DNA of 64,000 nucleotides from Montifringilla adamsi (GCA_017590115.1 JAGGNK010006448.1:3703987-3767986); one strand, 5' to 3'. Shown: positions 37,471 through 51,060, counted from the stretch's first letter. Made by a program: numbers and translations. The notes: generated by a model from the letters alone, not told the origin.

Positions 37471-40400
37471 TCTATCCTGGCTCTGAGACTCTTACGTTCC
37501 TTGAACTGAGACGTTGCTCAGACCCATCCAATAGCTGGAAGAACTTTACTTGTAGGGAAGGAGTGTCCTCTAATTACTGTGAACTAATCCTCTGTAGTAG
37601 ACCTGCACTGCGCTGTTCTTAATATGGAAGATTTAGAGGCTCCAAGAAAAATATAGGTTAAATACCTTTTCCTGGATAAGCTGCACATAAGCAATCTTGT
37701 CTTTAAACTTCATCATTCAGATACTCTTAAAATGTCTTAGGCTGGGACCTCTCAACTGTCAAGAAGTTTTTTAGTAGAGTTTTTAGGATACCAGCATGAT
37801 GTGTAGCACCGACTTGACAGTTGTTGTGAAGTTCCGTTTCATATTTGTGTGTCTTTATTTTTTGTCATCCCTTTATGAAATTCTGAACTAACAGAAATTT
37901 TCACTCATTGGGCCACGATGGAAAAATCTACAACTTCCTGCCCTGAGCAGCAGTGCTGGAGAGTTGTGTATGATTCATATTGGACATGGTCCCAAATTCA
38001 TCGAAAATATTGCTAGAATTCTAAAAGTGGCAAGTCATTATCGGGGCCTGGACCCTGCCAAAGGCTGAGCTGAGGAAGCTGTGGCTCAGCTAGTGTTGAG
38101 TCAGCCCGACTTTGCTGTCATCAGTAGAGCATTCCCATTTTACACCATCTGACAGCCCCATCACAGCTATCAGTTTGCAGACCCAAATGTGATGGGATTG
38201 GAAGCAATCACCGTAAAATGTTGCTTTGTGCAGAACAATCGGGAGGATCAGCAACGGATGTGCATAGGTAGCATGGAAAGAATTAGGCAGCAGAGACAAA
38301 AAAGTAAAAACTATGGCAAAATGATGACCATATCAAATTATCAAGATAATATATCTTACTGGGGTTTACTTTCCTTTGTCAAACAGCAGATTGTTTTACA
38401 AAAATGTTGCCTGGCATGCAGGAATATTCAGCATCTCGTTAGATGATTTGATTCTTTGCAGGGAGAGATTATTCTGTCTGCCTTGTTTGAATTCATTTTC
38501 TATTCAGTATGGAAACAGTCTCCCTGGATCTGGGTTAATCCATCTTCTGGTGGACATCATGAAATCTGAATGAACCCAACAAAGAACAAATTGCAGCGGG
38601 CATGTAACAAGCCCCTCTTCTTTCTGTTAAACCTCTGTTAATAACGTGTGAAGGAGTGACAACAAAGAGCTTCTGTCCTCTTTATAAAAGACCCTTAAGG
38701 GCAGAGCAGGCTGTAAGAAACTATTCTTTTGCTAATGATAGCTGAATTACTGAGAATGCTTAGTGTTAAAAACCCACGAAAAGGATCTTGTACATGGAAA
38801 GGAAGTATTTCCTTGGATGACTTTCTAATGACTGTCAAACATTTGCAGCCATCACACAAAAGGAAGCATTGTGAAGACGAGGCACAAGCAACCTACTGCG
38901 ACTGCTGCGGTTACATCTGCCAGTAGCTGTGAGCTGTAAGCTCTGAAGTAGTCCCACAAATTAAAAATTAACTCCTGAATCTCAATTTTCTTTACTTACT
39001 TCACTCTTCCTACTTGTTTCTTTTATTTTTTTTTTTTCCTCTCAAGGTTATCTTGGTTGATAGTGATTTTATCAGAAAAAATGTTAGAGACTTTCAACCA
39101 CATACAAGTCTTTCTGAGTTTTATGAAAGACTTTTTCATATTAAGTTGTTCACTTGTCCAAGATCCTTACATTTCTGTGTCACCATAACTCTCTCCTCAG
39201 CTGAAAGCATACCCACTACTATATGTGCTATATGTAAAAATTACATGTGACTTGAAGAACATTCTTGCACGTAGCTATACGCCTTTTATGTGACTCAAAG
39301 GATAATAATTTTCCAGTGTTTTTACACGTATTCCAGTGTCTAATTTATAAGGGGCAGTTTAGTCCTAACCAGACATTTTTTATACTTTTAGAAAATTCAG
39401 CAAAAAAATTACCTCCCTCTATTCAATTCTAACTAGCATTTTGGTTTTTTCCCTCAAATACAAGGCAGGAAAAGAACAAAAGAATTCATGCTTCAATAAT
39501 TACATCATGTATAACAAAGAAACCTCATCACAATATCTACAACTGAATTCTCATAATAGTAAGTTTTTATAGCAGTTATATATTGTCAATAACACAGAGA
39601 ATTAACAGTTAAATTGTGAGGAGGAAAGACCATTCCTGCAGCTCATGTTGCATGCTAGACTCCAACAGGTGTCACACACTTTTTTCATCGCTGTGATAAC
39701 ATCAAGGGACAGATTTTTGGGGTGGAACTTCTGTAGCAACAAAAACACTTAGAAAGGAGGCAATATTTTTATATTGGTGTAAATACTGAAAACTATATGT
39801 ACATTAAGTTTTCTTTTTGTTTGGTTGCTTTTTTCCCTTAAAATAATTTTATTTTTATTTATGTGGGCAAAATTTTAGGTATGGATATGGTTTATGATGG
39901 AAAGTTTTTCTGTTGCTATGATGTCGCAGCTGAGCTGGGGGAAAATAATCGCACACCCTAAACTCATTTATCTGTCCACACAATATGCAGTTCTAATCTT
40001 GGCTTAGTGAGCATCATTAAAGTAGGTGTGGCGGACACACTGGTGGAAAAACACCTTCAGTATTTTGTTTTGCTGAAATAGCTCTTCTAGCAGAGCAAAT
40101 TCACAGAGCCTCTTCAGTGGAGAGAAACAGGTTTATAGTACAGCTAATTATGAAGCATTCACTGCAGGAAAAGTGAATATAGATCAAATTACTATTCAAG
40201 GATGTATGCCTTAAAAAGCAACACGCCTAAAAGCACTAAAGATTTTCAGTGAACAAGTTATCTATGTGCCCCTCACATACCCCTGTGATTAAAAGGGTAA
40301 ATGCAATCCTTGCATGTATGGACAACAAATTATTAGAGAGGATTTGTGTCAAATACTAAAGAAATGATGAAATTCTACCAGAGCCGGAATAATATGTTTA

Positions 40401-41155
40401 GTAGTAAGGACAATTAATCATAGCAATAACCTAACAAGACATGTGATTATATCTCTGTAATTCAAAATATGTGTATAAAACCAGTTGCTTTTCCTTAAAA
40501 TATGTATTTGAGTTAGTCAGTTATTTTAAGAAAAAATTAGTTTTCAAAACCAGCATTTAATGCTCTTGCATCTAGCCTTAGAAATGTAACTGAACACCAT
40601 CACACTAGAGGTGGATTACCTACTTTTCAGGCTCTTACGGTTTTAAAACCTCCCGTTTGAGGGGTGAGATATATCTGCCTTAATTATAGACCCCTAAACA
40701 TGAGATAGTTGATTTACCCATTCAACCAGTATGATCAATGGCAAGACATAAGCATCAGAAGAAAGCTGTTCATCTCAGCTGAAAACATACATGTGAGAGA
40801 TCAGACAAATTGCCCTCTGGAGGTGACTCTTTTGCACTGTAAAGGGAACTTGAAGAAGTAGATTCCAATATTTAGGCACGTTCATTAATGCAGACAAATC
40901 CCTTCAGAGATGTAGCAGAATGAAGGGCTCCAAGATTTTACAGTTTAAATACTTTCTTTAACTTTTCTTAAAGCATACGAGATACTCTGCTCTCAATAGG
41001 AAAGAGACACAAAGGTATATTTTTCACAGTAAGTTGCACTGATTGCTATCATTCACCTCCCATTGCAGCAATATCTACATCAGGAACATACATTCATAAT
41101 TTTCTGTCTGTGAATGACACAAAGGACAGAGACACTGAGGATTAAAGGCTTGATT
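37471..41155. other. Unique non-coding DNA
   Basis: No supported gene. A few stretches are complex and free of repeats, such as 38860-38930 and 39930-40080, and might be conserved non-coding sequence. The 38729-38926 plus frame ends in a Cys-rich tail (YCDCCGYICQ) but has no splice or family support. Confidence 0.5.
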
Positions 41156-41204
41156 TAAATCCCATTAAAATGGGAGAGAATTGCATTGACTTTAATGGGA
41201 TTTA
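41156..41204. repeat. 14-bp perfect inverted repeat with 21-base loop
   Basis: TAAATCCCATTAAA (41156-41169) and TTTAATGGGATTTA (41191-41204) are perfect reverse complements. The flanks extend the pairing imperfectly. The CATTGACTTTAATGGGATTT phrase resembles a motif I have seen recurring in sauropsid genomes, so this may be the core of an old palindromic element. Confidence 0.88.
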
Positions 41205-41944
41205 GATTGAGTGCAGAGGAGACTGAATGCTGAACTGCTGTCAGGTTTGAAGTACAGGGGGTATTAAAGGGCAAACTAATAATGCTTCTGTTAAATGTTA
41301 AGTACCTGTTCTTCAGAGAGACTTGCCAAACTAGTCGTTCAGTCTCTTTCAGGATGACTCAAGTGACTCAGCAAGCAATAAACAAAATTATTAATGTAAT
41401 TGCTACTTGTCTTCATGTCTTCCAATCTTTGTTACATTCTAATAAAGTAAGATAGTGTGTAAGACATGATGGACATGATGTGTTTGCTAGATACTACTAA
41501 CATTTATTTTAGATAATAGCTTTTCCCATGTGATATGTCAAGGAATCTCTGTCTTCTGTTGATGCATTACTCGATCCATTTACAGGCCAATGAGAAGATG
41601 GAGGGCTACATTAGGCCTACCAGTTGAGGTACCTGTGATTCCTGTGGATTGTAAGCCTTTCTATATCTGGAAAGTCCTGAGCTACCTGCACAAAATGAAG
41701 ATAAAGCCCTCTGCTGTTGATAGGTGCCTGTGCTCCACTGAGCACGTGGAAAACACTTGCTCGACTGCGCTGTGTGAACGGAGACAGGACATGGAACTCA
41801 TGAAACAGGAAATGGGAGCTTTGTTTTCTGAGTCCTTCTTTTTACAAAGAGCTTTGAATCCTTAGTTGCTATTTTATATAGTCACTGCCAAAGTAAAGAT
41901 GCAGGGATGGTCCTCATTTGCTGTTAAAGCTGAATCTCTGTGCA
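41205..41944. other. Unique non-coding DNA
   Basis: A plus-strand frame of 91 codons (41590-41865) stops shortly before the CR1 copy. I see no domain in it and treat it as unassigned. Confidence 0.5.
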
Positions 41945-42184
41945 GGGATGAATGTACGAGACAACGGGCACAAACTCGGACATCACGAAACACTACTCTT
42001 ATTGTGAGGAAGACTGAGTGCTGGAGCAGGATTCCCACAGTGGTTGTAGTGTCTCCCACTCTGGAAAAGCTGTCTGGACATGGTCCTGGGCAATCAGCTG
42101 TAGGTGGTTCTGTTTGAGCCAGGGGTGATGGACCAGATGACTACCAGGGTCCTTTCCAAGGTTAACTGTTCTGTGATTCTGTGG
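41945..42184 (+). mobile_element. CR1 LINE, 3' fragment (plus strand)
   Basis: About 240 bases in CR1 3' order: GGGCACAAACTCGGACATCA near 41967, TTGTGAGGAAGACTGAGTGC near 42001, CTGGACATGGTCCTGGGCAA near 42073, GACCAGATGACTACCAGGGT near 42131, and the tandem tail CTGTTCTGTGATTCTGTGG. 5' truncated, and old by its many mismatches. Confidence 0.9.
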
Positions 42185-42435
42185 TGAATGGCAGCGTCCG
42201 TGAGGTGATGGGGGTGTCAGCCAGGTCACTGCTTCTGAATCCTTGGGAGAAGAGAAATTTGGGGAAGAAGGGCATCCTGGCTTCAGCTCAGTTCTGCTGG
42301 GACTGCTCAACCACTTTTTCTCAATAAAGGGATTACAGCAGATCTTGATGCATGCACTATAACACAAATTCCTCTGGGGAGCATTTGCATTCCTGATCTA
42401 GGGAATGTCCTAGGAATGTGCATGTTCCTTGTGTC

Positions 42436-42565
42436 CCAGGAATGGAGAAGGGGTGGAAGGGCACACCCACAACTTTAGCAACCTCTTCCAGCGTCTCACC
42501 ATGCTCAGAGTAAACCCGACACCTAATTTAAATCTACTCTTTTTCAGTGTGAACTGTGAAAGTAA
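42436..42565 (-). mobile_element. CR1 LINE fragment (minus strand)
   Basis: In complement, the + strand reads GCAACCTCTTCCAGCGTCTC, ACCATGCTCAGAGTAAACC, then AATTTAAATCTACTCTTTTT. This is the block of the CR1 3' region just before the terminal UTR. It lies 250 bases from an opposed CR1 tail. Confidence 0.75.
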
Positions 42566-45500
42566 ACATGAAACATGCTGCAAATGCAGTGGGTTCTCAG
42601 TGGACCTCCTGTGCAGCTGATCTCTAGTCATGCTGCAAACACATCCAGTTTATGTAGACAGGAGATCAGGAAACTATTTAGGATTTCCACACTGAATCTT
42701 AGATGGATATCAAAAATTCTCTTAAATCCACCTAATAGATAGATTTTAATCTATCTAAATTAACTTTCCAGGCAGAAAATGAAGCTGTGTGAAGCAACAT
42801 GGCCATGGATAGCTGTGTGCATTTTCAGGAGTTCTGCGGAACAGTAATGATCCTGCACACTTTGTTGGCTGCCTGGACCAGGCAAAAGCTGTGTGCAATG
42901 CATAGCCTGGGGAGTAATGGTCCTCTGTCCTGGAGGAGGAATGTTGCCTGCTTGCATGTGGTCTGCTCTCTGTGACCTTAGTGAAAGACAGATGCCAGCA
43001 CAGATAGGGCTTTGCTGGTTTTAGAGGTGATAAGAGTGTAGTTTCCCTTGGCTGCTGAGGCTGGATTTTCCCAGACATTTTGTGTGATGTTCTGCAGAAA
43101 TGTGCACACATATGGATTGACTGCCTTTAGAATTTGGGACTGAAAACACCCATTATATCATACCCTCAAATTAACTTAATTAATCTATTTAAAACAGCTC
43201 AGAGAACCTGTATACCAAGAAGTCATAATGTTTTCCACTGATCTTGTTAAAATTTAAAACATTAAATAAATTTATTAAAAGAAAAAGAACCCACATGTGC
43301 AGTTCTGGGTTTGATATTTTAGACATGTTTCATTGTTTGTTTTGCTTTAGAGATAATATATGGTACTGGAAATTAAACTGAATTTAAATAGTTTTTTTAC
43401 ATGTCCAAAATATTGCACACACCCTCCTCCTTGACACATTTTAAAAAATCTTCTAAGTGCAGAAGAAAAAAAAAAGCATAAATACATTGACAGAAATCCC
43501 AGATTTGCAAAACAATCTTTCACATGACATTTAGGTAGACTCTGTCTTATTTACAGTTTGTTTTAAGAAAAGTGTAAGACTTTTTCCATCAGCAATTTTA
43601 GGTTTGTGTGTATCTGTGTCAATGTTAACACTGATTTATCTTTGCTATCTATGCCACCTTAAAAAATCTGAATTTAGAACAAATACCGAGCATGTCTCAC
43701 AAGCTGCAGCTTAATGGGTTTCTTCTCTTTTTACATATAACAAGAAATACAAAGAGCAATCCAAAATAATTTGATTTCTGAATTAAATACTTTTCCTGAC
43801 TGACTTGCCATGACCTTACAGTCCTTGTTCTAAATAGAGACTTGAATAGATCCTATTTAGTCTCAGACAGCAAATCCAGCTTTTTTTGTGATGACTTTTG
43901 AAATGTATTGATGAGGTATTCTTTCTGGTGAAGAAAGACTTCATTAGTTTTTTTTCCTTTACATTCAGGGCTTTGCAAAATTTAGCAAGAAAAGAAAATC
44001 ATGAATGCAGTCAGTGCTCATGCTAGCTAGTGACTGCTTCATGTCAAAGGCAGACATTGGAGTAGGAATGAGAAGCCCATGTTTGTGAGTGAGTGTCCTA
44101 ATTGCTGGAGAAGAGTAATCAGCTTTCTGCTGTTTCCCAGACTTATCAATCTTGGCTGCACTTTTGATTTATGTATAGTAGCACAGATGAACATCAGGGA
44201 CGGATAAGCTTTGCTTCTTGACATGACAGCCTGCAGCCTGATGTTTAGTACGTGTTTTGGAGGTGAGGAAAGGCAAACTGACATTTGAGAACAGCGTTGT
44301 CATCCACTGCTCTTTGGAAGGTACTGTGTCTCTTGAGTTGAAAAGGGTTGAGAAGAAATAAGACAGCTAATAACTTTTTTTTTTTTAAATAATAAATACC
44401 ATATTTTTACATAGCAAATACCATGGTTTTGAATTTTAGAAGGAGGTTGGTCATGACTGGTGTATTCTTCATGGAATTTATTCCTTAGAAGTGTGTTGTG
44501 TGTGCACAGAGTCTACCTGCCAGACTGGGTTTCTCAGAAAACAGGCATAATTTAAAATCCCAATTATGTATAAACATGAGATATATGCTGAGCTTCTCAG
44601 CTATGCCAAAATAGGAGCAATCTTGTGCTTGCTTAGATGCAGGCTGTCACAGGACATTCACTGGTGTAGCTGTGGGACTGTATCCAAAATGTCACTGCCC
44701 ACGTAGAGTTGTTTTTCGGGTCAGTAACTGTGGGGGGGAAAGGTGTTTTGGGGAGGGGATCTGTGGGAGATGACCCAGAGACCTCAGGGAGGTGTCTCAC
44801 CATGCATTACACTGAGCACATCAACTACGCCACACAAGAGGACACTGGGGAGAGCAGGCAGGACATCTCCAGCTGTTCTAGTCACTGGTGTTTAGGAAAC
44901 TGAAAACCTGTACTCGGGCCTTAGCATGGCTGATACCATCAATCTGCTCTGGGCTCCTGGTTCCTAGCACACCTCAACGTACCAAGTTTTGCTATGGTTG
45001 CAAAACCATAGATCTAGCTTTGGCCCTCAGATCTTAGGCTTGCAACATATTTCCACAGCTTCTTAAAGCAAATGGGTTAAAACCCCCTGATTTTAATCCA
45101 ATTATTCCTGTGTTTAAAATTATTTATGTTTTGAAGGCTTCCTGCAACAATACTTAGGCCTAGTCTGACTCGTTCTTCCTCTTTCAATTTTTCTTTTCAG
45201 TATCCTAAATGATGGTTGTCACTAGAACCAGGAATCCAGACACATTGACATCAAAAGCAATTGTAATATGTATGTGGCAACAAGGGTGGGGGGAAGAGTG
45301 GAAGGAAGAGGAGCACTTTGAAGATGTCATGATAACTCAGGCATGTTTAGATTCAGTAAGTAGGTGTGCCTTTTTCTGTATCCTGCTCATCTGCAGAGTA
45401 GGATGTTTGAAGAGAGGGAAAAATGAAATGTTATTTCCAGTAAAGAGGAGGAGATTTAACAATGGCAAAATCATTATGAAAAAAACAAGTGGTGGAGGGA

Positions 45501-46725
45501 ACATTCGAAATTTTTGCCAGGAAATAACTGGGAAAAAAGGTATATGTATTTGAATGAAAGAGGAAAATTGCTGCCTTTTTAGTTTTCCAAAGCACTGATG
45601 TTTATAACTTATTTGTGACTGAATTTTTATAAAAGTGTTGCAACAAATATAAGGCTGGACCTGAATAATATTTTCTCCTATTAGTTTGGTTATTTGCCAG
45701 CAATGTGACTGAAATGTAAGTGTAAATGTAAATTCAACCTATATTTGCAACTAGAAAAATTTGGTTGTTTAGTTGAGAACAGATAGATGGGCTCTGTCCA
45801 TCTCTTGAGATTTTGGCAGAGGTATCACATGGGACCCATATGCTGAGGTGGCCTTTGGTGTATCCCAACCAGGATACAACCAAGGGACCAGCCATTAAGC
45901 CTCCCCCAACTTCTGCTTGCTGGGCTAGCCCTCATGGTCCCAAAAATATGAGAGCCATGATGGAGGTGCACAGCAGGGGCTTAGCAAGGGCTCTATATCA
46001 TGTCTGCTGAGAGTGTGGGAGAAACCATTTCCCAAGTGGATGTCAATCGCAAAATTGGTGTCTGAGGTCAGCTGGACATACCATTCACCAATGCATTTGT
46101 AGCAACAGGGCAGTGGCACATTAAAGGCTGGGAGCTGTGGTTTTGCACAGTGACAATGCCCATGTGTAACTGTGGAGAGTTTCTTCCAACTCTACTATTC
46201 TTCAACCTTTCCAAGCCTGCTGGCAAGGTGAGGACAACCAGAAATCACCACAATCACTGCTGGAGTGCTTGTGCACTTGGCTCCAGGATTATGGATATCC
46301 AGTGGGACTGCAAGGAGGGAATGCAGCTAGTTCAAGAGCAGTTAGTAGCCACAAGAGTAGTTTTTATTTTTTAGACACTTTCAGGGCTTTATCCATTAAA
46401 AAAAATTTAAAAGTGCTTCTACTTTTTTTCCCTTCTGAAAATTAAGGATTTCTCCCATAATTCCCATAATGAAGCTGCAACTTCAACATATTACCCCTTT
46501 CTGAGATGATCTTGACTCTTGCCACTCATCTGGCTGAAGCCCCATGTTTGGAGTATTATAAGAACCTTTCTTTCTCACATGGGAATAATTGAAGTATTTA
46601 AGAGAAATTGAAACAGCGTTAGTAGAAGAAAATGAAAGAAAGTATCAAAATATCCCAGGTATCTAGTGGTATATAAGGTATTTAGAATATCAAAATGAAT
46701 TTAAAATTATTTGTTCAACAATTGC
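42566..46725. other. Unique non-coding DNA
   Basis: No supported gene. A GCAA-loop hairpin lies at 44992-45011. The frames 45209-45553 (plus, 114 codons) and 46150-46374 (plus) lack recognisable domains. Simple A- and T-runs are short. Confidence 0.55.
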
Positions 46726-46752
46726 ATATACATATTATATATATATATTAAT
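46726..46752. repeat. AT-dinucleotide microsatellite
   Basis: Imperfect TA/AT run of about 27 bases. Confidence 0.85.
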
Positions 46753-47107
46753 ATGAAGTTGTGTGCTGGAAGGTAGGAGTTCTGCCACCTAACTTGAAAA
46801 ACATTCACTTTGGTTGGTGCCAGATCAGCCTTTCCTAATTTTGTATTGCCCATTTGAATTTCCTCTAAGTATGTCCTGGGCAAAAGACATAAATACACTG
46901 GGTTCCAGTGGTCTGTTTCCCTCTAGCTGTTTGTTACCACCTCTATGCTATTTACTGTCCTATATCTAGCCCTAAAGCAACGTGTGAATACTTAACTCAT
47001 TTCAGGAAAAATTTATTGGGTTCGTTTCTTTAGTTTAAGCAGTTTACCTGGTTTGCTTTGTCTGAAGTGGATTAGGAAACCCTAATATAAACTGTTCTTC
47101 TAGCAGA

Positions 47108-48058
47108 ATTGTAGAAAATCTGAACTCTTTGGCAGTGACTTCCGTAGCAAGACCTCTCTCAAAGGAGCAGGGCAGGGCAGTGATCTCCGGGGACAACTCC
47201 TCAAAGCACAAGAGGGACCATCCGGAGGTGCAGGAAACAGCAGGTGTGGCAGGCGGCCAACTCGGCTGAACAGGGAACTCGAGCTTCTGGCTGAGCTCAA
47301 ACACAAAATGGAAATACACAGAAAATGGAAATGGGGATCAGCTAAGGAGTGTGGAAATTGTAGCATGAGCCTGAAGGGGTGAAGTCATGAAAACCCAGGT
47401 TGGGCTGGAGTTTAAACCAGTGAGTGATAGGAAAGACAATGAGAAGGACTTCTATAAGTACTTTTGGAGCAAAAGGAAAGCCAACAAAAATACAAATGTA
47501 CCACTAAATAGGATGGATGACTTAATGATGAAGGATAAAGACAGACTGACAGAGTGACTTGGTTCTTACTGGCAAGGTCTGTTTTGCAGCTTTTCAAATC
47601 TCTGTGGGGGAAGAGAACTGTTACCTGTGGTAGGGTGGGTTGGAATTAGAGAATTGGAATTGCTTAAACAAATTAGACATGTGAATTCTGTCCATTGGGC
47701 TGGACAGAATGACTTGAAGATTGCTGAGGCAGGTGGTTTGTGGCATTGGGACACTCTTCAGCATGGTCTTTGAAAAGCAATAGAGAGTGCAGGACATTCT
47801 TGAAGACGTGAGAAAGACAAATGTCATGTACACCTTCAGAAAGTGCAAGGAAGAGGATCTGGGAGACTACAGGCCAGTCAGTTTCAGTTCAGTCTGTGGA
47901 GAAGTTGTAGATCAAATCCTCCTGGAGACCATTTCCAGGCACATGGAGAAAAATAATGTCATTTACATTTACATGATTTACATGATATAGGTAAATCACG
48001 CCTAACTGAATCTGATTATAACAGAATGGTTGGACGTGTTGTTGAAGGGAAAGCAGTG
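47108..48058 (+). mobile_element. CR1 LINE, ORF2 fragment with start of reverse transcriptase
   Basis: The longest CR1 copy in the window, about 950 bases on the + strand. It covers the linker after the endonuclease and the first reverse-transcriptase blocks. Visible CR1 phrases include GCACAAGAGGGACCATCCGG near 47207, GAACAGGGAACTCGAGCTTC near 47269, AAGGACTTCTATAAGTAC near 47444, CTTACTGGCAAGGTCTG near 47566 and GGGAGACTACAGGCCAGTCA near 47861. The frame from 47787 codes DYRPVSFSSVCGEVVDQILL followed by ETISRHMEKN, the conserved start of the CR1-clade RT domain. Deletions and stops elsewhere make it inactive. It is truncated at both ends. Confidence 0.93.
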
Positions 48059-50419
48059 GGTGTCCATGAATGCTGAAAAAAGTGGAAGGGATCTCTGGAG
48101 GTACTGGCACATAGACAGGAGACTTATAAAAAGGCAAAAGGCAATATATTACATAATTTTTCCGAAACACTGTTTTTTTATTTTTTAAATACATGAAATA
48201 ATTTAATTGACAGATTTCATCTATGAGAAAGCATGAAGTGTTTTAGTTTGCTAAATTTATTATTTAGTGATAAGTAAGAGCTTATGTTTCATTTTCTTAA
48301 TTTTCTTACCAGCTGATTGCCAAAGCATCTTAGTAGACAGCAGCAGTTTTCACTGGAGGTATTCTGTTCTAAGGATCTTGGAGTTTCTGTATAGACACAC
48401 TCTTTTTTCCAAAATAAAACATTTCACATTTAACAAAAGCTGTGGTTTTAGGTTAGAGGAGGTTATTTCCACCTGGCCTCTGTCACCATGCTGCTCTGCC
48501 ATGAAGCTGGTACTGAGAAAGCAAGTTGGCATGGAAGGCTAACGGGAAGAACAGCAGAGCCACACATCAAAAGAACAGCTGGGATTTATAACCGTTGGAT
48601 TCATTTTTGAAGAGGTGCTACAGGAAGTGTTCGTGCTGGCAGGCTAGATGTGTGGAGCCAAGAAAAAGAATGGAATGATACTCTGCCCTTTCCTGGGATC
48701 AGACAACAGTGTAAGTTGTAGCCTTCATATTTGTGTCCAAACACGCACACTAAAGCTTCTACTTACCACAACCAGAGAAAAAGCAAAACCAAATACTGGA
48801 TGAGGGATTTATCTTTTTATTTTTTTGCTTCCTCTCATTGCCTCAAAGTAGGCAATAAATATTAAAAAAAAACAAAACAAAAAAACAAACAAACAACTCC
48901 AAAAACCAAACACATTTTAAACATGCGCAAATAGTACATATTATTAAAAAGACTACCAAGGACTGCCACAAACTTTTAATGTAATTTTTTTTTCATATCT
49001 AACACTGGTCTTGTTTATGCTGTTACAAAGATGTAGCTGCTGAATGCTACATGAGTTTAATTCTTCAGTGTCAGCAAAGCTTTCCTATACGTCTTTTTCT
49101 GCTGACATGAGGGTGGTACTGCTGTCTGGTGATGGGGAGACTCTTACTGCTTTCTGTACAAAGCAATGGTAACTAGATCCTTCTGAGGCTGTTTTCTCTT
49201 GCTAAACCTGTGCTGGTCCATTGCCAGATAGCTGAAGTGGCAGGATGCCTGATTCATCTAGGAGTGGCAGCCTTTGCTATTCAGACTGCATCTCTTAGTT
49301 GTATGCACAGAACCAATCCTTATCACTCAATATGATATACATAACCAGTTAGAAAAAATATTAAAATAAATATGAGTAATTAGCACTTGCTTTGAAATAT
49401 GTTACTAGAGGTTGGAAAAACTACAGTAACCCAAAGAAAACAGTGTTGGATCTAAGAAAATAACCAGTTTTGATGTACAAGAAATCAGAGCAGAACAAAT
49501 AATAAAAAAGAAGACATATTTATGAGGAATATCAGAGATATATTTATGAGTGGTGTCAGTGAACAGCATAAAAGCCAGCAAATAAAGAAAATTACTGAAA
49601 AAATATTATGGAATGGAAGAGTAACCATCTGGGTTAAAGATAAAGTATTTTCTGAGTAGATCCAAACAAAACCAATACTAACAATAATAAAGGCAGGATG
49701 ATCCTAATAGAATTGCAATGACTGCCATAGAGAAGGCAAAAGTATTCCATAAGTTCTTCAGTTCTTTACTATGGACTGGGGAGAAACATAAATTATGTCT
49801 TCCTGTTGGATGATGCTGATATTCTCCAGCGGTACTAAGCATAGCTAGCAGGTGCAAGACATCACATGATTTCAAGGTAGCAGTTCCAATAATCTTGCAA
49901 CCAAACCCTTGTCAAGATTAATGTTGAGATTAAGGTAAAGAACCTCTGGTTGCTTTTCAAGAAGCCTTGGAATTTCCAGAGGATTGCAGAGAAGATAACA
50001 CTCTGCCATTATTTTAAAAGAGAAAATGGATAAAAGCCCAGACCTCAATAAAGCAGGTCTGGCAGTCAGAGGACAGTATTAGGACAAATAATGGAGCAGT
50101 ATACATACACAGATTAAAAATATTAAGATATTTTAATATAATTAATTTCAGTCAATAAAATTGAGATAAATGTATCTTGGCAAAGGTACTGAATACTTTG
50201 AATGAAGATCCAAGTTTGGTTGGAGAACTGAGAAACTTCTGGTAGAGGTTTGATTTGTTACTGTGTGAGATTTTCACTAATATACCACAGAAAAAGAGGT
50301 CAGTGCAGCACACATTTCACTGATGCAAAACTGTTTATCTCCAAACATAATTGTAAATATGAGTGTATCTGTGTCTTGTTTGGTTAACTGTGTATTCCAA
50401 GAGGTCCCAGGGGGACAAT
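48059..50419. other. Unique non-coding DNA
   Basis: No supported gene. It contains an AAAC-type low-complexity run at 48864-48896. The sequence just before 50420 may be further decayed CR1 but cannot be aligned by eye. Confidence 0.5.
48864..48896. repeat. A-rich / (AAAC)n low-complexity tract
   Basis: A-runs interspersed with C at roughly four-base spacing. Confidence 0.85.
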
Positions 50420-51060
50420 TTTTTCTCTATGTAATTGAGCATTTTTATCAATAACTGGGCAAAAGGACATCACATTTTGTCTGGAAAAATTTAGTTATGA
50501 CACAGGACAACAGGAGTGAAAAATTAAGAAAAGATGGATCAGGAACAAAGAGTATCCAGGGACACTGTGTAAGCAAGAATAGAAAAAAAAAAAAAAAAAA
50601 AAAAAGAGACAGTTCTGTACAGCCAAATAGAGGGTCAATCATTTAGGAATAGAAAAGTAAGCCATAAGAAGAAGAGAGAGGAATTTCCTGTGAAATAGAG
50701 ATTCTGAAGAGGACATGTTATTTAGACCACATGGAAAAAAAATAGCTAATACTATCCTTAGGTATATCCACCAGACAGACGTGGAAGGTTACAGGGTTGC
50801 CACACTTGGCAAAGAAGCAATTGCTACTGGAATAGAGTGTCCAGTTCTAGTGCTCAGAATTCATGATGGATGTGAATAATTTGGAGAAGGGTCAACAAAA
50901 AGCCATGGGAATATTAAGGACCTGGAAAGTCTCCAGCAGTGCAATCTACTCAGTTTATCAACGTGATGACTTAAGGATAACTGGTCACGGTACACAAAGC
51001 AGGACAAATAGCAAAGAGCTGCTCAGTCCAGCAGTCAGAGGTCTGACAAGCTCCTCTGTC
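50420..51060 (+). mobile_element. Old CR1 LINE, ORF2 3' part (plus strand)
   Basis: Decayed but in CR1 order: ATTTTTATCAATAACTGGGC near 50442 (the IFINDLD-type block), GAGTGTCCAGTTCTAGTGCT near 50834, then GGAGAAGGGTCAACAAAAAG with CCATGGGAAT near 50882-50911. A 23-base A-run (50583-50605) interrupts it. It is clearly older than the 47.1 kb copy. Confidence 0.7.
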
